A DNA stretch of 39,233 nucleotides, taken from positions 1 to 39,233 of the forward strand of contig JAEULW010000096.1 of assembly GCA_016793505.1 (NCBI GenBank). Reading direction: 5' to 3'. A program made the translations under genes and the position numbers. This DNA is from Methylobacteriaceae bacterium. Its GTDB lineage: Bacteria > Pseudomonadota > Alphaproteobacteria > Rhizobiales > Beijerinckiaceae. Numbering within the stretch: position 1 is the stretch's first letter; every line of letters starts with the position of its first letter. Positions 1 through 8,900 of this stretch are shown here, piece by piece. The notes beneath the pieces were generated by a model. That model saw nothing but the letters and a program-made list of their open reading frames with translations. It was not told where the DNA came from and searched no databases.

Positions 1-1053
1 GGCGGCGCGCAGGCCCTGCGGCGCGCCGCGCGCCGCGGTTTCGCGCATCAACTTGTCGAGCGCGGCGTCGACGTCGGCCGGCGTCGAGCCGGTGGCGAGG
101 ATGGTCGGCCGTCCGCCTTCGACGGCGGGCAGCACCGCAAGACGCGGGCCGCCGGGATCGGCGAGCGTCTCGAGACCGGCGACGCGGCGCAACTCGTCCC
201 AGCGCCCGACGGCGAGGTTGACGCCATAGGCGTCGGCGGCGAGCGTCGTCTCGACATCGACCAGAACCTGCTCGAAGCGGCCGTTGACGGCGATCGCCTG
301 CGCGGCGCGCAACACGCGGTCGACGGCGCCGATCTCGGTGTTCTCCGGGATCAGCGCGCGCACCTGCATCGCGCCCTGCGGATTGGGCGGCAGGGCCGGC
401 AGATCCTCGATGGCGGCGACGCCCGCATCGTCGGCGGCGAACAGGAAGCCGGTCTGCGCCGGATCGATCTGCGCCCACAATTCGTAGGTCGCCTGCAGCG
501 AGCAGTCGACGCGATGGCGCTGCTGCACCGAGATGCGCAGCGCGTTGAAGCCGGGCTTCACCGCGTCCGCCGGCACGTCGAAGGTCAGCACCGAGACCGA
601 ATGCGGCGCCTTGATCGGCGCGGCGCCGATAGTCACCTCGTTGATCTGCACGGTCAGCGTCGAGGCCTCGGGCATCACCGAGACGGCCGACAGATAACCG
701 AGCTGGAAGCGCAGCGGCGCGGCGGCCTGCGCGGCGGTCAGATAGATCGGCCATTCCGAGGCGCCGATCTCGCCGGCGAGGCGATAGCCCTGCGCATTGT
801 TGTGGAGATGGCGAAGGCGCGGGCCGGCAGGCGCGGCGGGCGGCGGCGGCGCGACGACGGGCTTCGCCGACGCGTCGGTTCTGGCCGGCGCCTCGATGCG
901 CGGGGGCGACTCCAATTTGACGGGCGCGGCGGCGGCTGGGCGCGGCGCGGCCGGCGCCTCGATGCGCGTCATCGGCGCGGCCTGGAACAGCGAAGGCTGC
1001 GCCGATGCGGCCGAGGCGAAGAGGGCGAGGATGAGGGCGAGGCTGGCGCGCAT
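1..1053 (-). CDS. bcsB: BcsB, cellulose synthase periplasmic subunit (N-terminal 351 codons)
   Basis: BcsB is the periplasmic, membrane-anchored partner of BcsA and guides the nascent glucan across the periplasm. The frame begins at ATG 1053-1051 and runs off the left edge without a stop. About 351 codons are present, while the family usually has 700-800 residues. Residues 1-19 form a signal peptide (MRASLALILALFASAASA, then Gln). An Ala/Pro-rich linker follows to about residue 70, then a BcsB-like region with segments such as YLTAAQAAAPLRFQLGY and LRISVQQRHRVDC. Position directly after bcsA on the same strand supports the call. No strong Shine-Dalgarno precedes the ATG; the expected bcsA stop (TGA 1061-1059) is five bases upstream, so translational coupling is likely. 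The frame also stays open upstream of this ATG, so an in-frame GTG at 1062-1060 is possible, but the signal peptide fits the chosen start. Identity rests on recognition of the sequence and on context. Confidence 0.85.
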   Translation of the reverse strand, partial: MRASLALILALFASAASAQPSLFQAAPMTRIEAPAAPRPAAAAPVKLESPPRIEAPARTDASAKPVVAPPPPAAPAGPRLRHLHNNAQGYRLAGEIGASEWPIYLTAAQAAAPLRFQLGYLSAVSVMPEASTLTVQINEVTIGAAPIKAPHSVSVLTFDVPADAVKPGFNALRISVQQRHRVDCSLQATYELWAQIDPAQTGFLFAADDAGVAAIEDLPALPPNPQGAMQVRALIPENTEIGAVDRVLRAAQAIAVNGRFEQVLVDVETTLAADAYGVNLAVGRWDELRRVAGLETLADPGGPRLAVLPAVEGGRPTILATGSTPADVDAALDKLMRETAARGAPQGLRAA

Positions 1054-1058
1054 GGCGG

Positions 1059-3658
1059 TCACGCGGCCCGGATCGACGATTTGCCGGAGGGGGCGCGCGC
1101 TCCAGCAGGCGTCGCAGATTGACGACGGGATCATCCGACTCCGGCTCGGCCGGCGCGGCGTGGGTGGGCGCCAGGCGCCCGATCGCGGCCTCGTTCTCGC
1201 GTCCGACCGGGGCGGCCGGCGGCGTGACGGCGGACGGGCCGATGGCGGCGCCGGGCCGGGCGCCGCGCGCGGCGGCGGCCAGAATGTCGGCGCCGGCGAT
1301 GGCGCGGCGATGCGGGGCGAGCCGCAGCTCGACGGCGCGCTGCAACGCCTCGACCGGCTGCGCCTCGTCGGGCGCAGGCGCCTCGACGGAAGTCTCGACC
1401 GGCGCGACGGCCGGCGCGGCGATGACGGCGGGCGTCTGCGCGGCGGCGACGGGCGCGGCCTCGGCCGGCGTCGCCGTTTCAACGGCGCCGCGCGCCCGCC
1501 ATTTGGCGCGCAGTTCGATCGCCAGATAGGACAGCGAACGGAACGGCTCGAGCAGGCCCCATTTGAGGAACTGCGCGCTGCCGCGGAAGATGTCCTGAAA
1601 ATTGCGGCGGCTGGCGAGGAAGCTCGGCAGGGCGTCTGAATCGCCGTACATCAGATCGGCGAGTTCGTAATATTCGAGACCCTTCAGTTCGGGAAACTCG
1701 AAGGCGAGCTTGAGCGTCTTGCCGTCGTCCTCGATGCGGCGCAGCAGCAGCGGCAGCGGCGTCGCGCCGCCATACGGACCCATGGGGACGACGCTCAGCG
1801 CGGCGCGCGCGCCGTCGGCGAGCTTCGCCAGCGCGTCGTCATGGGCGAGGCGCACCGAGCAGCCGCCGGCCGAAACGTCGAGCACGTCGACATCGAACGT
1901 GCGTCCGTCGATCGCCAGCGCGCCCTTGCGCGTCACGCCGAGGCGGGGATGGCGATCGGGCTGGGCGCGCTCGGACACCGCGCCGAGCGCGGCGCCGGCG
2001 ATCACCATGTTGAAGGTGTTCCACAGGCAGACGACCAGCATCAGATTGTTGACGCCGGGCTCGAACATGTAGCGCAGGCCCGCGGTGACGCCGCCAGCCA
2101 GCAGCAGGCCGTAGATGACGAAGAAGGGCCAGGCGAGTTCGGACAGGTGATCGTTGTCGAGCGTCAGGCCCTTGGCGGTGACGTTGAAGGTCGGCTTGCG
2201 CGGATTGGCGACGACGGTGACGATCGCCTTGGCGAGGAAGACGCCCTGCACATACTCGTACAGTTCCGACACCCAGGGCCAGCGAACGCGGCCGTACATG
2301 TAGTTCTGGATCATGACGTTCACGATCAGATACATGAGCGTGTAGGCGATCGTCTCCTGGATGTTCGAGACGAAAATCTTGATGTCGAAGAAGATGTAGA
2401 GCAGCGGCGAGAGCATGAAGATCAGCCGCGGCACGGGGAAGAACCAGAACGTCATGCTGGAGAGATAGGCGACGCGCTGGACGAGGCTGAGGCCCTTCTT
2501 GAGCGCCGGATTCTTCAGGATCATGATCTGGAACATGCCCTGGCACCAGCGCGAGCGCTGGCCGATGAAGCTCGTGAACGTCTCGGGCTGCAGGCCGGCG
2601 ATCAGCGGCTTGTCGACATAGGCCGAATGCCAGCCCGAAGCATGCAGCTCGAAGGCGGTCTCGCAGTCCTCCGTGATGGTGATGCCGGAAAAGCCGCCGG
2701 TCGTCTCGAGCGCGCTGCGGCGCAGGATCGCCGCCGAGCCGCAGAAGAACGAGCCGTCCCACTTGTCGAGGCCGCGCTGCGTCACCGAGTAGAACATCTC
2801 GTTCTCGGACGGCATGCGGTCGAAGGTCTTGAGGTTCTTCTCGATCGGATCGGGATTGAGGAAGACGTGCGGCGTCTGCACGAGAAACAGTTTCGGGTCC
2901 TTCAGGAAGTGGCCGACGGTCTCGCGCAGGAACATGCGGAAGGGGGCGTGATCGGCGTCGAAGACGACGATCAGCTCGCCGTTCGAATCCTTCAGGCAGG
3001 CGTTCATGTTGCCGGCCTTGGCGTGGAGGTTCTTCTCGCGCGTGTGGTATTTCGCGCCGAGCTGCTCGCACAACGCCATCAGGCTGCGCCGTCTTTCCTG
3101 CGCAGCCGCCGCCTTCTCCGGATTCTTGTCGTTGCACTTCTGGTCCGTGCCGCCGTCGTCGCACAGCCAGACAGTCAGCTTGTCGGGCGGATAGTGCATC
3201 GATTTCGCCGCCGCGATGGTGGTGGCGAGAATGTATTCGTCCTCGTTGTAGGTCGGGATGTAGACGTCGACGGTCGGCAGATCCTCGTCCGGCGTCTCCT
3301 CGAGGCGCGGGCGGTGCAGCGGATCGACGTTGATGATCAGGCTGATCGCCAGAATGCCGAAACAGTACATCTCGGCGAGGTAGAGGATGAAGCCGGGCAC
3401 GAAGTCGACCAGCTCGGTCACCGGCGGCAGCGTCTGCGTGGTGCGCCAGTAGACGTAGCGCAGCACCACCAGCGAGCCGAGCGCGAGCAGCACCTGACGC
3501 ACCCAGGGTCCGCGGCCGAACACCCAGATCGTCACCATGGAGACAATGACGGCGACGGAAAGCGACAGTTGCGCCTGGACGCTGACGGGTTGCGTCACCA
3601 GCGCAACCGCCGCGAGCCCGGAAAGGCCCCACGCCATCCATCGAAGCGCAGCGATCAT
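1059..3658 (-). CDS. bcsA: BcsA, cellulose synthase catalytic subunit (frame interrupted near its 3' end)
   Basis: BcsA is the processive inner-membrane GT2 glycosyltransferase that polymerises UDP-glucose to cellulose and exports it. Catalytic motifs are all present: DDG (residues 167-169), DAD (234-236), TED (329-331) and QRSRW (367-371), between N- and C-terminal membrane segments. A PilZ domain follows at about residues 560-690, with DVSAGG at 594-599. The usual RxxxR motif reads D568-R-H-P-R572. The last 150 or so residues are an Ala/Pro-rich tail. Start ATG 3658 has an AGGGCAGG-like ribosome site; an in-frame ATG at 3706 lacks one. The frame has no stop down to base 1. Shifting -1 at the five-G run 1089-1093 gives a tail ending in GKSSIRAA and TGA 1061-1059, five bases before bcsB, for about 866 residues. 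The end given here assumes that shift, which may be a sequencing error or a real mutation. Confidence 0.9.
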
Positions 3659-3787
3659 GCCTGCCCTGGATTCCCCTGCGTCAAATCTTGACGCTTGGGA
3701 AACCATCGGACGGCGCCAGTTAACGCAGCGATAGCGCCGGCGCGCGCGTCCGGCGGCGTAGTCAACACCTGGTAAACAGCTTGTCTC

Positions 3788-3810
3788 GAATGCGCCGTTT
3801 CGGCGCATTC
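3788..3810 (-). terminator. Hairpin downstream of the M20 hydrolase gene
   Basis: There is a perfect 9-bp inverted repeat, GAATGCGCC (3788-3796) and GGCGCATTC (3802-3810), with a five-base loop. It lies 28 bases beyond the stop of the minus-strand M20 gene, in the gap before bcsA. No clear T tract follows on either strand, so it may stop transcription weakly or protect the 3' end. The rest of the 3659-3838 gap shows no gene; the bcsA promoter should lie in it but no convincing -35/-10 pair was found. Confidence 0.45.
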
Positions 3811-3838
3811 GTCGATGAAGGCTGCGGCGGGCCGTCGA

Positions 3839-5029
3839 TCAGGCGGCGGCGAGTTCGGCGGCGACGCCGGGCAGGCGCATCACCGACAGCGCCAGCGCCT
3901 GGGCGCAGGGGACGAGCGAGGCGACCTCCATGAACTCCTCGGGCGTGTGGCCGCCCCCGCCCGCCGGGCCGACCGAACAGAGCGTCGGGCAGCCGACCGC
4001 CGCGGTGTAGCCGGAATCGGCGCAGCCCCCGGTGAACTCGGCGGTGACCTCGAAGCCCATGTCGCGGGCGGCGGCGCGATAGGTCTCGAACATGGCGCGG
4101 CCGCCTGCGCTCTCCTCGAGCGGCAGGAATTCGCCGGAGATGGTCAGGCGCGCGCTCGCGCCGGGCACGGAGCAGGTCTCGACGATGGCGCGGATCGCCT
4201 CGATCGCCGGGGCGCGGTCCTCAGCCTTGACATAGCGCAGGTCGATCTCGGCGCGGCAGGACGGGGCGACGGTGTTGACGGTCTGGCCGCCATGGATCGT
4301 GCCGACGTTGAGCGTGATTCCCCTGGCATAGTCGGTCAGCGCGTGAATGCGCGGGATCTTGCGGGCGATCTCCTCGATCGCCGAGACGCCCTTGTCGTGA
4401 TTGGCGCCGGAATGGGCGGCCTTGCCGGTCACCTCCATCGCCATGAAGACGCCGCCCTTGCGGCCCTTGGTGATGCGGTGCGGGCCGGCGCGCGAGGGCT
4501 CGGAATTGAACACGCAGCGCGCCGCGCGCGCCTCGCGCTCGATGACGGCGCGCGAGAAGGGCGAGGCGATCTCCTCGTCGCTCGTCACCAGCGCGACGAT
4601 CGGGGCGGGGTGGCCGCCGCAGGCGGCGAAGGCGGCGGCGACGAAGGCGTTCATGACGAGGCCCGACTTCATGTCGGCGACGCCCGGGCCCCAGGCGCGG
4701 CCCGCCTCGATGCGGAAGGGCCGGCGCGTCGGTTCGCCCTTCGGGAACACCGTGTCGCGATGGCCCATCAGGATGATCGGGCGCCGGTCGTTGGCCATGG
4801 GCTGGGCGAGTTCGGCGCGGATCGCCTCGCCGAAGCGGGCGTCGGGATCGGTCGTCACCGTCATGCCGGCTTTCTCGAAGAAGGCCTTCAGCGGTTCGCC
4901 GGCGGCGTCGACGCCGGCCTTGTCCCAGGTGCCGCTGTCGACGTTCACCAGCGTCTCGAGCAAGGCCAGCATGTCGCCTTCGCGCGCAGCGAGCCAGTCG
5001 ACGATCTTGCGTTCGGCTTCAGTGAGCAT
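3839..5029 (-). CDS. M20 family metallohydrolase, carboxypeptidase G2-like
   Basis: This 396-residue protein belongs to the M20 di-zinc hydrolases and is closest in look to glutamate carboxypeptidase (CPG2), which removes C-terminal Glu from N-acyl or folate-like substrates. Expected metal and catalytic residues are visible: H90 and D92 in GHRDTVFP, D119 in GVADMKSG, E152/E153 in SDEE, E177 in NSEPS and H361 in GGHTPEEF. A dimerisation (lid) domain occupies roughly residues 190-300. No signal peptide is seen, so it probably acts in the cytoplasm, unlike the exported Pseudomonas CPG2. It diverges from the IclR regulator across a 129-bp gap and is probably controlled with the hydantoinase/transporter operon on the other side. 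The family call is firm. The substrate is not known; aminoacylase, peptidase and N-carbamoyl amino-acid hydrolase are alternatives. Confidence 0.88.
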   Translation of the reverse strand: MLTEAERKIVDWLAAREGDMLALLETLVNVDSGTWDKAGVDAAGEPLKAFFEKAGMTVTTDPDARFGEAIRAELAQPMANDRRPIILMGHRDTVFPKGEPTRRPFRIEAGRAWGPGVADMKSGLVMNAFVAAAFAACGGHPAPIVALVTSDEEIASPFSRAVIEREARAARCVFNSEPSRAGPHRITKGRKGGVFMAMEVTGKAAHSGANHDKGVSAIEEIARKIPRIHALTDYARGITLNVGTIHGGQTVNTVAPSCRAEIDLRYVKAEDRAPAIEAIRAIVETCSVPGASARLTISGEFLPLEESAGGRAMFETYRAAARDMGFEVTAEFTGGCADSGYTAAVGCPTLCSVGPAGGGGHTPEEFMEVASLVPCAQALALSVMRLPGVAAELAAA

Positions 5030-5078
5030 GCGGGTCCTCGCAGCGATGGCCCATGGCGCGGGCGAGGCGCAAATTCCG

Positions 5079-5100
5079 GCAAGGCGGGCGCTTGCGCAAG
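5079..5100. promoter_or_regulatory. Candidate IclR-type operator in the divergent gap
   Basis: Three copies of one half-site sit together: GCAAG (5079-5083), its inverse CTTGC (5091-5095) and GCAAG again (5096-5100). The last two form the perfect palindrome CTTGCGCAAG. They lie between the divergent M20 and IclR genes, where an IclR regulator normally binds. This is inferred from position and symmetry only; in a GC-rich genome such short palindromes also arise by chance. Confidence 0.3.
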
Positions 5101-5158
5101 GCGGCGGAGCGGCCTAGCCTCGCCAATATTCGCAACCTCTGTTCCGGTTTTTGGCACA

Positions 5159-5941
5159 ATGACGACCTTGTCGAGCGCCGCGGCGGTGCTGCGCTGCTAT
5201 TCGGCGGATCGCTGCGATCTCACCGTCACGCAGGTGTCGGGGCTGCTCGGCATGCCCAAGAGCAACGCCTCGCGGCTGTTGCGGGCGATGGCGGCCTGCG
5301 GCCTGCTGGAGCCGGTCGGCGCCTCGAAACGCTATCGCCCCGGCCTGCTGCTGCACGAGGCGGGGGCGGTGTTCCGCACCTCCTCGGCGCTGACGCAGCG
5401 GGCCGACGAGGTGGTGGCGCGCGTGGCGGCGGCGAGCGGCCATACCGGCTATGTCAGCCGGCGCGACGGCGTCGAGATGGTGGCCGTCACCGATCATCCG
5501 GGCATGCATGCGCTGCGCGTCGCCTCCTCGATCGGCCGCCGGCTGAACGCGGGGGCGAGCGCCACCGGCCGCAGCCTGCTGGCCCGCCTGCCGGACGCCG
5601 AGATCCGGGCGCTGTTCACGCCGTTCCCGACGCCGCCCTCGGCCAATGCGCCTTCGAACGCCGACGAACTGCTGCGCCGCGTCGAGGCGGTGCGGCGGCG
5701 CGGCTTCGCCTGCGCCATCGACGAGGCCAATCGCGGCGTCGGCGCGGTGGCGGTGGCGGTCGGCGATCCGCAGACGCAGAGCGAGGTTTCGCTGTGCATC
5801 ACCTTCCCCGCCGCGCTGATGAACGAGGCCGAGCGCATCGAGCTGGCGCGTGAGCTGCACGAAGGCGCCGCGGCCATCGCGGCGCTGACCGGCGATGCGC
5901 GCTTTCCCGCCGCGTTCCGGGCCGAGGCGGGCGCGGCATGA
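5159..5941 (+). CDS. IclR family transcriptional regulator
   Basis: This 260-residue protein has the IclR layout: an N-terminal winged helix-turn-helix (about residues 8-65, including LTVTQVSGLLGMPKSNASRLLRAM) and a C-terminal ligand-binding domain (about 80-250). The latter holds the family-like segments GASATGRSLLARLP and FACAIDEANRGVGAVAVAV. IclR proteins usually control adjacent catabolic genes in response to a pathway metabolite. ATG 5159 was chosen because it gives the normal family N terminus; the frame is open far upstream only as antisense of the M20 gene. No clear Shine-Dalgarno precedes this ATG, so the message may be leaderless or weakly initiated. Its stop overlaps the start of the hydantoinase gene (ATGA, 5938-5941), so regulator and enzyme are co-transcribed. 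It probably regulates both this operon and the divergent M20 gene. Confidence 0.9.
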   Translation: MTTLSSAAAVLRCYSADRCDLTVTQVSGLLGMPKSNASRLLRAMAACGLLEPVGASKRYRPGLLLHEAGAVFRTSSALTQRADEVVARVAAASGHTGYVSRRDGVEMVAVTDHPGMHALRVASSIGRRLNAGASATGRSLLARLPDAEIRALFTPFPTPPSANAPSNADELLRRVEAVRRRGFACAIDEANRGVGAVAVAVGDPQTQSEVSLCITFPAALMNEAERIELARELHEGAAAIAALTGDARFPAAFRAEAGAA

Positions 5942-8900
5942 GCAACGCGGCGGCGCGCTGGCGCATCGGCTTCGACATCGGCGGCACGTTCACCGATTTC
6001 ATTCTCTACGACGGCGACAAGCGGGCCGTGACGCTGCACAAGCGGCTGACGACGCCGCATGATCCGTCCGAGGCGGCGCTGGCGGGCCTCGCCGAACTGA
6101 CGGCGATGGCCTCGATCACGCTGGCCGATGTCGGCGAGATCGTGCATGGCACGACGCTGGTCACCAATGCGGTGATCGAGCGGCGCGGGGCGAGGCTCGG
6201 TCTGTTGACGACGCAGGGCTTCCGCGACGCGCTCGAGATGGGCGCCGAGCAGCGCTACGACATCTACGATCTGTTCCTCGCCTTCCCCGAGCCGCTGGCG
6301 CCGCGACGCTGGCGGCGCGAGGCGGTCGAGCGCGTCGATCGCGACGGACGCATCGTCACGCCGTTCGATCTCGATCAGGCGCGGGCGGAGCTGACGCGCC
6401 TCGTCGCCGAGGGCTGCGAGGCGGTGGCGGTGTGCTTTCTGCATTCGCATCGCAATCCCGCGCATGAGCGGGCGGTGGGCGACCTCATCCGCACGGCGTT
6501 TCCGCAGCTCGCCGTCTCGCTCAGTCATGAAGTCGTCGGCGAGATCGGCGAATACCAGCGCTTCGCCACGACGGCGGCGAACGCCTATGTGCAGCCGCTC
6601 GCCGAAAAATACCTGACCGCGCTGGAGCGCGAATTGCGGGCGCGCGGTTTCCGCGGCGCGTTGCGGCTGATGCATTCGGCGGGCGGGCTGGTCTCGGTCG
6701 AGACGGCGCGCGCCTTTCCGATCCGGCTGCTGGAATCGGGCCCGGCCGGCGGCGGCCTCGCCACGGCGCTGTTCGGCGCGCTCGCCGGGCAGCGCGACGT
6801 CATCTCCTTCGACATGGGCGGCACGACCGCGAAAGCCTGTCTGATCGAGGAGGGTCGCGCCGACGTCGCGCCGATGATGGAGGCGGGCCGCGTCCATCGC
6901 TTCAAGAAGGGATCGGGCCTGCCGATCAAGGCGCCGGTGATCGACATGATCGAGATCGGCGCCGGCGGCGGCTCGATCGCCTCGATCGACGAGGTCGGGC
7001 TCCTGCGCGTCGGGCCGCGCTCGGCCGGGTCCGATCCGGGGCCGGCCTGCTACGGCCTCGGCGGCCTCGAGCCGACCGTCACGGACGCTGCGGTCGTGCT
7101 CGGCTACTACGATCCCGGCTTCTTCCTCGGCGGACGCATGGCGCTCGACGTCGCGGCGGCGCGGCGGGCGGTGGCCCGCGTCGCCGAGCCGCTCGGCCTG
7201 TCGATCGAGGCGGCGGCGGCGGGCATCCATCAGGTCGTCATCGACGCCATGGCCTCGGCGGCGCGCGTGCATCTGGTCGAGAAGGGCAAGGACCCGCGCG
7301 GCTACGCCATGGTCGGCTTCGGCGGCGCGGGGCCGGCGCATGCGGTGGAGGTGGCGCGGGCGCTCGGCGTCGCAGAGGTGATCATTCCGCCGGCCTCGGG
7401 CGCGGCCTCGGCGCTCGGTTTTCTCGCCGCGCCGCTGTCCTTCGAACGGGCGCGCTCGCTGCCGCTGCGGCTGGAGCCGGGCTTCGACGCCGCCGGGCTC
7501 GCCGAAGCGCTCGCCGAGCTGGAGCGCGACGGGCGGGCGCGCCTCGCCGCCGCCGGCGTCGCGGCTGAGGACATGCGCGTCGAGCGCAGCGCCGACATGC
7601 GGCTCGTCGGCCAGATGCACGACATCGCCGTGCCGCTGCCGGACGGGCCGGTCGACGAAAGCCGGCTGGAGGCGATCCGCGCCGCCTTCGTCGCCGCCTA
7701 TACCCGCCGCTATGCGCCGCCGCCCGAGGGGGCGCGCGTCGAGGCGATCAATTTCCGGGTGCGCGTCGTCGGGCCGACGCCGGCGCTGTCGCTCGACGGC
7801 GCGGTCGGCGGCGGCGGCGGCGTCAAATGCAAGGGGACGCGGCGCGCCTGGTTCGACGGCGGCTTCGTCGAAGCCTCGGTGTGGGACCGCTATGCGCTCG
7901 CCCCGGGCGACGTCGTCGAGGGGCCGGCGATCATCGAGGAGCGCGAGGCGACGACGCTCGCGCCGCCGGGCGACCGGGCCCGGATCGACGCGGCGCTCAA
8001 TATCCGCATCGAGGTGGCGCGGCGCGCGGCGGCGCAGACGCTGATTCCGGCCGGGCTCGACAGGGCCGCGGCCGCCGCGCTGATCGAGTCCGATCCGATC
8101 GCGCTCGAGATCATGTGGAGCCGCCTCGTCACCGTCGTCGAGGAGATGTGGCTGACGGTGATCCGCACCGCCTTCTCGCTGGTGATCTCGGAGGCGCAGG
8201 ACTTCGCCTGCGAGCTGCTCGATCCGGAAGGCGAGACGCTGGCGCATTCGCCGCGGGCGATGCCGGTCTTCAACCTCACCTTGCCGCGCGCGGTGAAGGC
8301 GCTGATCGAGCGCTATCCGCCGCACACGCTGCAGCCCGGCGACGTGCTCATCACCAACGATCCGTGGCTGTGCGCCGGACATCTGTTCGACATCGCGGTG
8401 GTGACGCCGGTGTTCCGCGAGGGCCGGCTGGTCGCCCTGATGGGCACGGTCGGCCATGTCTCGGACATCGGCGGCACCAAGGATTCGCTGTCGGCGCGCG
8501 AGATCTACGAGGAAGGCTTCCAGATCCCGCCGATGAAGCTCTACGAGGCGGGAAAGCCGAACGAGACGCTGTTCCGCCTGCTCGCCGAAAACGTCCGCAA
8601 CGGCGATCAGGTGATCGGCGACGTGCAGAGCTTCGTCGCGGCCAACGCGCTCGGCGCGGAGCGGCTGTCGGCCTTCATGACCGACTACGGCATGGCCGAT
8701 CTCAGGGCGCTGGCGCAGGTGGTGCAGGAGCGTTCGGAAAAGGCGATGCGGGAGGCGATCGCGGCGCTGCCCGACGGGGTCTACCGCTCCGAGGTCTGGA
8801 ACAATCCGCTCGGCGCGCCGATGCGCTATCCGCTCGAGCTGACCGTCGCCGGCGACGAGATCACGCTCGATTTCGCCGGCGCGCCGGCGCAGCCGCCGCG

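Noticed and set aside
1-1058. BcsA continuing through bcsB in another frame
   Set aside because: The would-be sequence is Arg-rich and unlike any BcsA tail, while the bcsB frame shows a clear signal peptide and family sequence.
3815-5158. Upstream extension of the IclR frame by about 450 codons
   Set aside because: It lies wholly opposite the M20 gene and has no HTH-preceding domain; the normal family N terminus is at ATG 5159.
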